Source: Dactylosporangium fulvum (GTDB lineage Bacteria; Actinomycetota; Actinomycetes; Mycobacteriales; Micromonosporaceae). From it: a stretch of 64,000 nt of DNA. Made by a program: the position numbers and the translations under genes. The notes beneath the pieces are model-generated. The model was given only the letters and a program-made list of their open reading frames with translations, made no database searches and was not told the origin of the DNA. The DNA lies in the NCBI RefSeq assembly GCF_025137375.1, contig NZ_CP073720.1, positions 2,442,501-2,506,500 of the forward strand, in the 5' to 3' direction. Of this stretch, positions 1 to 7,977 are shown piece after piece (within the stretch, counting starts at the first letter, position 1; each line of letters opens with the position of its first letter).

Positions 1-249
1 GGCGACGTTGTCGGGCATGGTGGTGTGAGGAATCTTTCAAACGATGATCTGATTAGGCCCGGTGGGCCGCAAGGAAACGATCCAATTCGTGGGGCACGTG
101 ACTGGGCGCCAGGAGACTGTAGCTGCTATCCTGCATCCCGGATCTATATTACTGGCGGTCACCACCGGACTGCCGAAATTGCGAGAAGGGTAATGGCCGG
201 AGATATGAGTCCGGATCGGCTAATTGAATTTGTGATATCCCCGCCGTGA
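1..249 (+). CDS. C-terminal end of a probable polymorphic toxin (partial)
   Basis: The frame is open from base 1 and ends with TGA at 247-249, so this is the last 82 residues of a larger protein whose start lies outside the window. A GTG at 25 could start a 74-residue protein but has no clear ribosome binding site. The tail contains YITGGHHRTAEIARRV followed by a hydrophobic end (LIEFVIS). A G-H-H-R turn before a helix is typical of ParB/Srx-fold domains, which occur as C-terminal toxin modules of secreted polymorphic toxins. The next gene starts inside this stop codon, the usual toxin-immunity arrangement. The toxin reading is inference; an ordinary ParB-like domain protein is the alternative. 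Confidence 0.5.
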   Translation, partial: GDVVGHGGVRNLSNDDLIRPGGPQGNDPIRGARDWAPGDCSCYPASRIYITGGHHRTAEIARRVMAGDMSPDRLIEFVISPP

Positions 250-647
250 TGACGTCGATGAAGATCGTCATGGGTGGTGAGCAGCGGTTTGTCGCCGTGG
301 TGTTCCGCGGCGACGCCGCCGCCTCTGAACGGCTGTGGGTCTGCGTCAGGGGAGGCCACGCACCTGCTCATAGCAGCTGGTCGGGCTGTTGGAGTGGCAC
401 GAAAGCTATAACGGGGCCGGACCTTCAACAGTTCCTCGAAAGACTCGACGAAAAAGTGACGCAGGGCGGCCGTTCGGGGCCGTTTGGCCCCTACCTGGAT
501 GAGCACTACTTCTTCGACGGTTGGGATTCGTGGGGCAGTGGCATCCCGTCGCCACTGGCGAGTTCTGTGCCTGACGAGATCCTGGCGAATGCTGGGCTTG
601 CATTGTCTATTGCGGAACTCGTCAGTGGTGTCTTCGGGGCCGAGTGA
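246..647 (+). CDS. Hypothetical protein, candidate immunity protein
   Basis: A 133-residue protein starting at GTG 246 in a GTGA overlap with the upstream stop, so the two genes are translationally coupled. I do not recognise a named family. It has no signal peptide or membrane segment, is acidic and aromatic-rich in the middle (YLDEHYFFDGW, about residues 80-90) and ends in a hydrophobic helix. Small acidic cytoplasmic proteins placed directly behind a toxin tail are commonly its immunity protein, and that is the proposed role here. The base composition is less GC-extreme than most of the window, consistent with transferred accessory DNA. The function is inferred from position alone. Confidence 0.5.
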   Translation: MMTSMKIVMGGEQRFVAVVFRGDAAASERLWVCVRGGHAPAHSSWSGCWSGTKAITGPDLQQFLERLDEKVTQGGRSGPFGPYLDEHYFFDGWDSWGSGIPSPLASSVPDEILANAGLALSIAELVSGVFGAE

Positions 648-1435
648 ATTCAATCGCGGCGGGAGCCGTGAGCGAATTCGGCGTGTTGGCGTTACAACTC
701 TGTGCATCGGGGTGCGCCGTCGGGCGCGCTCGTGCGCGTGGGTTGCCGTCATCGTTGCCGTCAAGTACGTGCATAGTATGTAGACAAATCGATGTAACTT
801 TCCAGTGTGGACCCAGGTGACCTTCGTGCCTGGTCGCCATCATTGGCTGAGACTGGTTGAGGTAGACGGTGCCGTGCCGCGTCAGCGGTGCGGCGGCGAT
901 CGCCGGTAGCCACCCGGTGGCCTGACCGCCCAGGCGATCGTCACGGCCTCTGGCGTTGCGGGCTTGATTGGCTGCCGACATCGGGCGACTTGTTGCGTGG
1001 GCGCGTGCGCGCGGGCCGGAACGGCGTAGCGCGTGCGCGTGCGTCCGGCGTAGCCGGGCGCTCTTGATACCCGTGCAGCGTTTTGGACCAGGCTGGTCAG
1101 GGGCGCTGGTTGTCGGGCCAGTGGATGTCGCCGTGGAAGTCGGGTCCGGCCCCACCAACTCGGGCTGGACCGTTCGACTGATCACCGGCACGTGCGGTCC
1201 GAAGTCGGCATGCGGCGGCGGGGACAACGGCATCACACCGTGATACGCAGCTGTGGTGGACCGGGGCGAGTGCGGCGGCGCAGACGACCGGCCGGTGAGG
1301 TTCTGGGCGCCGGGGCGAACTCGCGGTATGTGTGGACCGACCTGCACACCGACATCGTGGGGCCTGCACCAACTTCCGGTGCCCGGACACGGAGCGGGGC
1401 CTTCGCGGCCCGGCCCCGGTCACGCTCACGGGCCG
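648..1435. other. Gene-free stretch, 788 bp
   Basis: No reading frame here has convincing codon usage, a ribosome binding site or a recognisable domain. The first 150 bases are less GC-rich than the rest. On the minus strand around 780-890 a translated segment (GTVYLNQSQPMMATRHEGHLG, then HVLDG) faintly resembles the C-terminal tail of integrase-core transposases, but nothing upstream in that frame supports a transposase. No terminal inverted repeats were found. Confidence 0.5.
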
Positions 1436-3772
1436 TCAGCCCTTCTTGACGCCCTTGCCGCTGCGGAACAGCTTCACCATGCCGGCGAAGAACCGCTCCA
1501 TCTCCGAGCCGAACGGGTTGTCGCTCACCACATAGGTCCACGTGGCGCTCGGGCGGATCAGGCCGGCGTCCTCCGGGGTCCAGTCCGGCGAGAACTCCTC
1601 GATCGCCTCGAACTCCGCGACAGTACGGTCGTCGATCTCGGCGAGCAGGCCCCGGAACGCCGGGATCGCCTCGCGGTGGAACTCGTCAAGCGGGTCCTGC
1701 GAGCCGAGCACTCGCAGGTGGATGCCCTCGCGCAGCTCGCTCATGTCGGCCAGGTGCTCCGACCACGCGTTGTCGGCGTGGTACAGCGCGATCATCCGGG
1801 CCACGCGAAGCACGGCCTCCTCGCCGAACTCCTCGGCCAGCTCGTTGTAGCGGTCCGGGGACCGCTCGGCCAGGAGTTCGCCGGCGGCGTCGGTCGTGAG
1901 CAGTTCCTCGCGCCGCTTGCCGTGCAGCTGCCGGTGCTGGTCGAGCAGGTAGTTGTACCGCCAGGTGTTGCGGTGGATCTCCAGGTTGACGGCCTCGGCG
2001 ACTCGCTGCGCGGAGCCGATGGCCCAGCGGACGTCCTCGTCGTCGATGGCGCCGTCGGCGTCCGCCCGGCCCATCGGCATCGGCTCCGGCCCGTACCGCT
2101 GGATGAGCTCGTCCTCGAGGCTGACGAAGAACATCGACTCACCGGGGTCGCCCTGCCGGCCGGCCCGGCCGCGGAGCTGGTCGTCGATGCGGCGGGAGTC
2201 GTTGCGGGCGGTGCCGATGACAAAGAGGCCGCCCAGCTCGGCGACCCGCTCGCGCTCCTTCTCGTCGCTGCCGCCCAGGCGGATGTCGACACCACGGCCG
2301 GTCATCTGCGTGGAGACCGTCACCGCGCCGACCGAGCCGGCCTCGGCGACGATCCCGGCCTCCTTCTCGTCGTTCTTCGCGTTGAGGACGACGCACTCGA
2401 CGCCCTCCTCGGCGAGGGTGGCGGCGAGCCTCTCCGACTCGGCGACGCTCAATGTGCCGACCAGGACCGGGCGGCCGGTCTGGTGCATCGCGACGATCTC
2501 GGCCACGCACGCGATGTCGCGCTCCTCGGCGGAGGCGTAGACGCGGTCCGGCCAGTCCTTGCGGATGTTGGGCAGGTGCGGCGGGATGACCGCGACCTCC
2601 AGCTTGTAGAACTCGCGCAGCTGGGCACCGACCGGCAACGCGGTGCCCGTCATGCCGCAGATCTTCTTGTACTGCGTGAGGAACGCCTGCACGGTGATGG
2701 TCTGCAGCACCGTGCCGCCGCCGCTGCTGCGGATCTTCTCCTTGGCCTCGACCGCGGCCTGGAGCCCGTCGGGCCAGCGGCGCCGCTGCGCCACCCGGCC
2801 ACGGAACTCGTCGATGAGCTCGACCCGCTCGTCGCGGACGATGTAGTCGACGTCGCGCACGAGCAGGGCCTCGGCGTGCAGGGCCAGGTTGACCGCGGTG
2901 AGCGTGTCGACGTTCTCCGTCGCGTAGATGTCGACGTCCAGTGCGGCCTCGACCTTCGCCAGGCCGGTCGTGGTCAGGTGCGCGGTGCGCCCCTCGTCGA
3001 CGACCTCGTAGTCGTGGTCCCTGTGCAGGCCGCCGACGATCTCGGCGATCGCGACCGGCTGGTCCTTGTCGTCGATCGTGGAGCCCGCCAGGACCAGCGG
3101 CACGCGGGCCTCGTCGATGAGGATCGAGTCGGCCTCGTCGATGATCACCGTGCCGAGATCGCGGTGCACGCGGTCCTCGACGTTGGTGACGATGCTGTCG
3201 CGCAGCAGGTCGAAGCCCGCCTCGCTCACCGACACGTATGTGATGTCCTTGGCATACGCCTCGCGGCGCTCCTCCGGCGTCGACGACTCGTTGACCCAGC
3301 CGACGGTGAGGTCGAGCAGCTCGTAGACCGGCCGCATCCACTCGGCGTCGCGCCGCGCGAGGTAGTCGTTGACGGTGATCACGTGCACCGGCCCCTGCGC
3401 GGCGTATCCGGCGGCGGCGATCGCGGCCGTCAGCGTCTTGCCCTCACCGGTGGCCATCTCCACGACGTGCCCGGCGAGCAGCACCTGGGCGCCGAGGATC
3501 TGCACGTCGTAGGCTCGCTCGTCGATGGCGCGCTTGGCGGCCTCACGTCCGAGGGCGCACGCCTCGACGAAGTCCTGCGGGTCTTCCCGCTGGTGCAGTG
3601 CCGTGGCGGCGGCGCGCAACTCGTCGTCGGTGAGCTCGGACAGCTCGGCCTCGCGCGCCTCGATCTCCGGCAGCAGGGCCCGCATCGGCTCGAGGTCGAT
3701 CGTGGTGCCCGGCTGCTCCTGCAGCTTGCGACGCCACGCGTTGAATTTGCTCACCAAACCCATGGCGAACAC
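1436..3772 (-). CDS. secA2: Accessory Sec translocase ATPase SecA2
   Basis: A 778-residue SecA-family ATPase that would drive export of a protein subset through SecYEG. It shows the N-terminal nucleotide-binding fold with Walker A MATGEGKT (106-113), Walker B IIDEAD (about 210-215) followed by SILIDEARVPL, the MTGTA motif in the middle and the GRAGRQGDPG motif of the second nucleotide-binding fold. It ends in FRSGKGVKKG without the Cys-rich zinc-binding tail of housekeeping SecA, and at 778 residues is shorter than typical SecA1 (over 900), as in actinobacterial SecA2. The GTG at 3772 has GGGGA 6-7 bases upstream; ATG 3763 is the alternative start. It is transcribed alone with no accessory Sec substrate gene beside it. 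Confidence 0.93.
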   Translation of the reverse strand: MFAMGLVSKFNAWRRKLQEQPGTTIDLEPMRALLPEIEAREAELSELTDDELRAAATALHQREDPQDFVEACALGREAAKRAIDERAYDVQILGAQVLLAGHVVEMATGEGKTLTAAIAAAGYAAQGPVHVITVNDYLARRDAEWMRPVYELLDLTVGWVNESSTPEERREAYAKDITYVSVSEAGFDLLRDSIVTNVEDRVHRDLGTVIIDEADSILIDEARVPLVLAGSTIDDKDQPVAIAEIVGGLHRDHDYEVVDEGRTAHLTTTGLAKVEAALDVDIYATENVDTLTAVNLALHAEALLVRDVDYIVRDERVELIDEFRGRVAQRRRWPDGLQAAVEAKEKIRSSGGGTVLQTITVQAFLTQYKKICGMTGTALPVGAQLREFYKLEVAVIPPHLPNIRKDWPDRVYASAEERDIACVAEIVAMHQTGRPVLVGTLSVAESERLAATLAEEGVECVVLNAKNDEKEAGIVAEAGSVGAVTVSTQMTGRGVDIRLGGSDEKERERVAELGGLFVIGTARNDSRRIDDQLRGRAGRQGDPGESMFFVSLEDELIQRYGPEPMPMGRADADGAIDDEDVRWAIGSAQRVAEAVNLEIHRNTWRYNYLLDQHRQLHGKRREELLTTDAAGELLAERSPDRYNELAEEFGEEAVLRVARMIALYHADNAWSEHLADMSELREGIHLRVLGSQDPLDEFHREAIPAFRGLLAEIDDRTVAEFEAIEEFSPDWTPEDAGLIRPSATWTYVVSDNPFGSEMERFFAGMVKLFRSGKGVKKG

Positions 3773-3921
3773 GATACGTCCCCGCTGGGGCGGCGTGTGC
3801 GCCCCGTCACGGGATGCTTGTCCGGGACGCCAGGTACGCAGTCCGGCTCCCGGTGCCCGACACCCTGTTCGAGCGCGGCTCCCGCTGCCCGGTTCGCGCC
3901 TTGGCTGCGTGCCCTGGCTGC

Positions 3922-3957
3922 GTGCCCGGTTCCGTGCCCGGTTCCGTGCCCGGTTTG
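3922..3957. repeat. 12-bp tandem repeat, three copies
   Basis: Three head-to-tail copies of GTGCCCGGTTCC (third copy ends TT), starting at 3922, 3934 and 3946, preceded by degenerate TGCGTGCCC-type units. The array lies 150 bases upstream of secA2 in non-coding DNA. A minor slippage-type repeat. Confidence 0.8.
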
Positions 3958-4672
3958 ACCGCTGGTTCCCGCATTCCGGGACCGATCGCCCTCTTCCATG
4001 ATCTTGATGGCGTCACGATCAGGAAAGTCGGCGGCTTCGCATGGCGTGCTCGGCGAGAAGGTGGCCGACGGCGCGCGGTCCGAGTGCGGCTGGGCTCATC
4101 GGCAGTGACCAGCGCTGGAGTGCTTCCACGGGGCCGGGGCGGTTTCCGGCTGGGTCGCGTTGCGAGGTGGGGTGCGATCGTGGCGCGGGCTGATCAGTCC
4201 GCTGCGGGTGCGGAGCGCGGAACAGGGTGTGCGGTTGTGGGCAGGGCGGTCCGCGCGGTGGCCACGCTCGTGGGGCGGGGTGCGTTCGTGGGCGGGCCGG
4301 TCGCAATGCCGGGGTCTCGAAGCGGGCCGTGGCTGCGGGGCGGGTGGTGGTCGGTTGCGAGGTGGGCTGCGGCTGTGGGCGGGCGGCGTGGCTGTGGGGC
4401 GGGTGGCGGTCAAGTGCGGGATCGGTCGTGAGGCGGGCGGTTGCGAGGTGGACCGCGGCTGGGGAAGGCCGCGATTGCGGAGGTAGGCGGCGGGGCGGGC
4501 GGTGGTCGAGGGCGGGATCGGTTGTGAGGTGGTCGGTCATGAGGCAGGCCGCGGCGGCGGGGTGGGCCGCGCGGCTGCGGGCCGGTCGCGATGGCGGGAA
4601 CGGGGCGCGGTCGTGACTCACGGTGCGGTCCTGACCCACGGTCTGTGAAACTTTCGCGTTCGGTCCGTCGAT

Positions 4673-4734
4673 CGAAGTTGACCTTGGTCGATTTCTGTGC
4701 CCAGGGCCACGGAAATCGACCAAGGTCAACTTCG
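4673..4734. repeat. Long palindrome, 23-bp perfect arms; dispersed repeat copy 1
   Basis: Arms 4673-4695 and 4712-4734 are perfect reverse complements with a 16-base centre that itself partly pairs. The core half-site ACGGAAATCGACCAAGGTCA is present base for base at 34821-34840, so this is one member of a dispersed palindromic family. It sits at the border of the G-rich repeat region, about 110 bp upstream of the sirtuin gene. It could be a protein-binding site, a REP-like element or a terminator; no U-tract follows. Confidence 0.85.
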
Positions 4735-4843
4735 TGGACAACGCGCACTCGCTGAAACCGGACAAATCAGTCGAAGTGGGCGAGGGCGTGAGGCTGGCTG
4801 CGAGATCGGCTTGCTGGCCTTCGCGTGAGGGAGGATGGTACCC

Positions 4844-5668
4844 GTGGAGCAAGGGGTGGCTGCGCTCAGCGAGATTGTCGGGCGTGGAGACGTGCTGGTG
4901 CTCAGCGGGGCCGGGTTGTCCACGGAGTCCGGCATCCCCGATTATCGCGGGCCCACCGGCATGCGCCGGCCGGCCACGCCCATGACCTACCAGACCTTCA
5001 CGCGGGATGCTGCCGCCCGGCGGCGGTACTGGGCCCGCAGCCACCTCGGCTGGCGCACCATCGCCCGGGCCGCGCCGAACGCCGGGCACCGGGCCGTCGG
5101 GCGGTTGCAACGCCGGGGGTTGCTCACCGGCATCATCACGCAGAACGTCGACGGGCTGCACCAGGCCGGGGGTGCCGACATCGTCGTGGAACTGCACGGC
5201 GGCCTCGACCGTGTCATCTGCCTCGACTGCGGTGACCTCACCGCCCGGGCCGAGCTCGACGCCCGCCTCACCGCCGTCAACGCCGGTTTCGACCACGTCG
5301 CCGACGGCGTCAACCCCGACGGCGACGTGGAGCTCACCGACGAGCAGGCGGCCGGGTTCGTCACCGTCGGGTGCGTGGAGTGCGGCGGGATGCTCAAGCC
5401 CGACGTGGTCTTCTTCGGCGAGAGTGTGCCGGCGCCGCGCGTACAGGCGTGCTTCGACCTGGTCGAGAAGTCCGCCGCGCTGGTGGTGCTGGGGTCGTCG
5501 TTGACGGTGATGTCGGGGAGGCGGTTCGTGGTCCGGGCCGCGAAGCTCGGCCTGCCGATCGCCATCGTCAACCAGGGGCCGACGAAGAGCGACGGCCTGG
5601 CCACGCTGCTGATCGACGCGCCGCTCGGCGCGGTGCTGTCCGCGGTGACCTGGTCCTTACGCGGCTGA
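4844..5668 (+). CDS. cobB: Sir2-family NAD-dependent protein deacylase
   Basis: A sirtuin that removes acyl groups from protein lysines using NAD+, releasing nicotinamide and O-acyl-ADP-ribose. Numbered from an ATG at 4835, the NAD-binding motif GAGLSTESGIPDYRG is at 25-39, TQNVDGLH at 102-109, the catalytic His at 121 (ELHG), and the zinc cysteines are paired at 129/132 (CLDC) and 180/183 (CVEC). GSSL and a late IVNQGPT complete the Rossmann fold. All key residues are present. GTG 4844 is preferred as the start because the strong GAGGGAGG (4827-4834) directly abuts the ATG at 4835 but lies 9 bases before this GTG. The gene stands alone and converges on the BKACE gene with a 12-bp overlap. 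Confidence 0.93.
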   Translation: MEQGVAALSEIVGRGDVLVLSGAGLSTESGIPDYRGPTGMRRPATPMTYQTFTRDAAARRRYWARSHLGWRTIARAAPNAGHRAVGRLQRRGLLTGIITQNVDGLHQAGGADIVVELHGGLDRVICLDCGDLTARAELDARLTAVNAGFDHVADGVNPDGDVELTDEQAAGFVTVGCVECGGMLKPDVVFFGESVPAPRVQACFDLVEKSAALVVLGSSLTVMSGRRFVVRAAKLGLPIAIVNQGPTKSDGLATLLIDAPLGAVLSAVTWSLRG

Positions 5669-6388
5669 CCACGCCGACAACGCGAGCCGCACCAGCTCCG
5701 CGTTGTCCGCGACCGGCCGGCCGTCCGGGCTGGTGAGCGTGTCCTCCAGGCCGATCCGCGTCGGCAGGCCCAGCCGCCCGGCCAGCGCCACCATGGGCCA
5801 GCACAGCTCGCCGTCGCCGTGCAGCAGCCGCTCACCGCGCACCCCGAGCGTGTCCAGCCGCGCCAGCACCGCCTCCGCGTCGGTCTCCGGCCGCATGACC
5901 TCGACGAGCAGGCGCGGCAGCCCGCCGGCGATCGACAGCGCGTCGGCGTCGGCGAGCGTCCAGACTCCCGCCTCGACGGCGACGTCCAGCTCGCGCAGCG
6001 TGGTGACCAGGTCGGTGAAGCCGGGCTCGGAGACGTTCGCCGAGGCGAAGTCCGGCCGGCGGTACCGCGGGAGCCCCGCCCACCCCGCGACGGCGCGACC
6101 GCGGGCGGCCACGTCGCGGCCGCTGATCCACAGCCCGGTCGTCACGCCGATCGGCGTGGCCGGGCAGGCCTCGCGCACGGCGGACACCGCGGCCCCGACG
6201 TCGGCGGCGTCGAGCGACTCGCGCCCGTCGGCGCGGCGCGGATGCAGGTGGACCGCCTCGGCGCCGGCGGCGACCGCGGCCTGCGCGGCGACGGCCAGCT
6301 CGGCAGGGGTGCAGGGCAGGGCCGGGTGCGCGCCGGGCGGGCGGCTGCCGTTGAGGGCCACCTTGAGCCGGGCGATCGGGCGCAACAC
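5657..6388 (-). CDS. BKACE-family (DUF849) 3-keto acid cleavage-like protein
   Basis: A 243-residue TIM-barrel protein of the beta-keto acid cleavage enzyme family, whose members condense a 3-keto acid with acetyl-CoA to give acetoacetate and a new acyl-CoA. Visible family motifs are VALNGSRP near the N-terminus, AVHLHPR (metal-binding His pair), GVTTGLW, EAGVWT, RLLHGDG and TRIGLEDTL near the C-terminus. GTG 6388 is preferred because GGAAGGGA lies 10 bases upstream; an in-frame TTG at 6424 adds 12 residues without a good ribosome binding site. At 243 residues it is a little short for the family (about 270-310). No lysine-fermentation or carnitine genes are adjacent, so the substrate is unknown. 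Confidence 0.85.
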   Translation of the reverse strand: MLRPIARLKVALNGSRPPGAHPALPCTPAELAVAAQAAVAAGAEAVHLHPRRADGRESLDAADVGAAVSAVREACPATPIGVTTGLWISGRDVAARGRAVAGWAGLPRYRRPDFASANVSEPGFTDLVTTLRELDVAVEAGVWTLADADALSIAGGLPRLLVEVMRPETDAEAVLARLDTLGVRGERLLHGDGELCWPMVALAGRLGLPTRIGLEDTLTSPDGRPVADNAELVRLALSAWSAA

Positions 6389-6450
6389 AGGACAACTGTC
6401 CCTTCCGGCCCGCGGGGCACGCAAGATCAGCCCCTCGGCCGGGGGTACGG

Positions 6451-6482
6451 ACCCCCGGCGACCTCAGCGGATCGCCGGGGGT
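6451..6482 (-). terminator. Terminator-like hairpin with an alternative fold
   Basis: ACCCCCGGCGA (6451-6461) pairs perfectly with TCGCCGGGGGT (6472-6482) around a 10-base loop, immediately downstream of the DUF3040 gene stop. An overlapping hairpin (CCGGGGGT 6439-6446 with ACCCCCGG 6451-6458) uses the same arm, so the two folds exclude each other. No U-tract is present, as usual in high-GC actinomycetes. Confidence 0.65.
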
Positions 6483-6495
6483 CGTGAGCTCGAGA

Positions 6496-6783
6496 TCAGG
6501 GGTTGATGAAGTCCGTCGGCTGCTCGGGGTGTGCCGGCCGGTAGGTCCAGACGCCGCCGGCCACGCCCAGCGCGCAGATCGCCAGCACCGTCCCGGGGAC
6601 ACTGCCGGCGGTCAGCCCGATGACCGCTCCGACGATCGCTGCGACGGCGATGATCACCGCGGTCACCCGGCGGGGGGTGACGCGCCGCGTCATGGCCCGA
6701 TTGAATCCGTTGACGAACCGCGTGTCGTCGCGCAATGCGGCTTCGATGTCCGCGAGCCGCTGCTGCTCGCTCTCGCTGAGCAT
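6496..6783 (-). CDS. DUF3040 small membrane protein
   Basis: A 95-residue protein. It begins MLSESEQQRLADIEAAL, the hallmark of the actinobacterial DUF3040 family, followed by a basic stretch (TRRVTPRR) and two predicted membrane helices (about 41-58 and 62-79). The ATG at 6783 has GGAGG 9 bases upstream. The family function is unknown; many members are small membrane proteins with a cytoplasmic N-terminus. It is divergent from the Pro/Gln-rich membrane protein gene, with about 240 bp of promoter region between them. Confidence 0.85.
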   Translation of the reverse strand: MLSESEQQRLADIEAALRDDTRFVNGFNRAMTRRVTPRRVTAVIIAVAAIVGAVIGLTAGSVPGTVLAICALGVAGGVWTYRPAHPEQPTDFINP

Positions 6784-7026
6784 GATGCCCAACCTCCTCC
6801 GACGGGCCTGCCCGGTGCGCGATGGGTACCCGTTGCGCTCGATCGTCACACACAATGCCCGGTTGTGGGTCGGTCGATCGGCGCCAAACTCGAATTCCGC
6901 AGGTAGAAGCCCCGATGTTTTGCGGCTTTTGTCGTATGGGGCGACCTGCGCAAGATGACGCGGTATGCCATTCTCGACGGCGAATGGCGCGGAATCGGTG
7001 CGTGAACTTCCGGGGAGGATTCGAAC

Positions 7027-7935
7027 GTGGACCCGCAACACCAGTGGCAGCAGCCTGACCAGCCCGGGCCGTACGGCCCGCAGGGGCAGCCACCGGCCCC
7101 GCAGTATCCGCCGCAGCAGTACCCGCAGCAGCCCCAGCCCCAGCAGCAGTACCCGCAGCCGCAGTACCCCCCGCAGCAGTACCCGGCCCAGCCGTACGCC
7201 AATCAGCCGTACAGTGCCCTCCCGTACAGTTCGCAGCCCCACTCGGCGCCGCCGCACACCGGCCAGCCGTACGGCGGGCAGCCCTACCCGCCCCAGTCCT
7301 ACAGCGGGCCGCCGCAGGCCACGCCCTACGAGCAGCGGCCGAAGCGCAACCGGTGGTTCGCCGCGCTGGTCATCAGCGCCGTCCTGCTCGTGGTCATGGC
7401 GATCGCGGTTGTCGTGGTCGCCACCACCCGCGACCGCGGCGGGGACCCGCAGGCGGGCGGCGGCGCCTCCCAGTCGCCGAGCGGCCCCGTCGACGCCTGC
7501 CTGGTCGGCACGTGGAAACAGACCAGCTACCAGCGCAACGTGGTGCTCGGCGACACCGACGTCGGCAAGCGGGAGAACCTCGGCACGATCAAGATGAACG
7601 GCGGCGGCAAGCAGTGGACGATCAACGCTGACGGCAGCGCGATCGAGGACGACTCGAAGACCGTCTACAGTGGAAAGACTCCGGACGGCCGGACCGTGAC
7701 CGCGTCCTTCTCCGGCCAGACGACCTGGGCGGTCAAGACCGCCGACACGCAGCTGCAATACGCCGGCAAAGAGAGCGACGTCGTTGTCACCATCTCGGTC
7801 AACGGCGCCGACAAGGGTCGCATCGAGCTCGAGCCGAACACCGACCCGGTGAAGTACACCTGCACCGGCGACATCTGGCGCACCACCAAGGTCGACGATC
7901 CGGACGCCTTCAGCCGGTACGACCGGGTCAAGTAA
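7027..7935 (+). CDS. Single-pass membrane protein with Pro/Gln/Tyr-rich N-terminus
   Basis: A 302-residue protein. Residues 1-105 are low-complexity repeats of P-Q-Q-Y/PQYPPQQY type and presumably cytoplasmic. One membrane helix follows (about 112-132, after KRNRW). The C-terminal region (about 150-302) lies outside the membrane, opening with DACLVGTWKQTSYQ and closing with YTCTGDIW; the two Cys probably form a disulfide, and the GTW start suggests a small beta-barrel of lipocalin-like type. The GTG at 7027 has GGGGAGG 8 bases upstream. The architecture is common in actinomycetes and its role is unknown. Confidence 0.8.
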   Translation: MDPQHQWQQPDQPGPYGPQGQPPAPQYPPQQYPQQPQPQQQYPQPQYPPQQYPAQPYANQPYSALPYSSQPHSAPPHTGQPYGGQPYPPQSYSGPPQATPYEQRPKRNRWFAALVISAVLLVVMAIAVVVVATTRDRGGDPQAGGGASQSPSGPVDACLVGTWKQTSYQRNVVLGDTDVGKRENLGTIKMNGGGKQWTINADGSAIEDDSKTVYSGKTPDGRTVTASFSGQTTWAVKTADTQLQYAGKESDVVVTISVNGADKGRIELEPNTDPVKYTCTGDIWRTTKVDDPDAFSRYDRVK

Positions 7936-7977
7936 CTCGCCGGTTGGTGGCACCCCGGAGGGGGTACTGCCGATGGC

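Larger units (their letters stand above)
3773..4834. other. Gene-free, G-rich degenerate-repeat region
   Basis: About 1.06 kb between secA2 and the sirtuin gene. The plus strand from about 4100 to 4620 is strongly G-biased and built of degenerate short repeats, for example a GGGATCGGTCGTGAGG-like motif near 4418 that recurs near 4514. Frames open on both strands here are low-complexity Pro/Arg/His or Gly/Arg/Trp and are not credible proteins. It also holds a 12-bp tandem repeat (3922-3957) and a long palindrome (4673-4734), listed separately. Confidence 0.6.

Noticed and set aside
1253..3958. 901-codon plus-strand open frame
   Set aside because: Antisense to secA2, which has complete motifs; the frame is a high-GC shadow with a low-complexity Val/Leu/Arg/Asp composition.
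4019..5296. Minus-strand 425-codon frame over the palindrome and sirtuin
   Set aside because: Low-complexity Pro/His/Arg peptide from degenerate repeats; overlaps a complete sirtuin gene on the other strand.
7018..7027. GGATTCGAAC, resembling a reversed tRNA T-loop
   Set aside because: No acceptor, anticodon or D-arm pairing around it; it is the leader of the Pro/Gln-rich membrane protein.
7081..7330. PQY-type repeats as a non-coding tandem repeat
   Set aside because: They are in frame inside the coding sequence as a low-complexity protein region.
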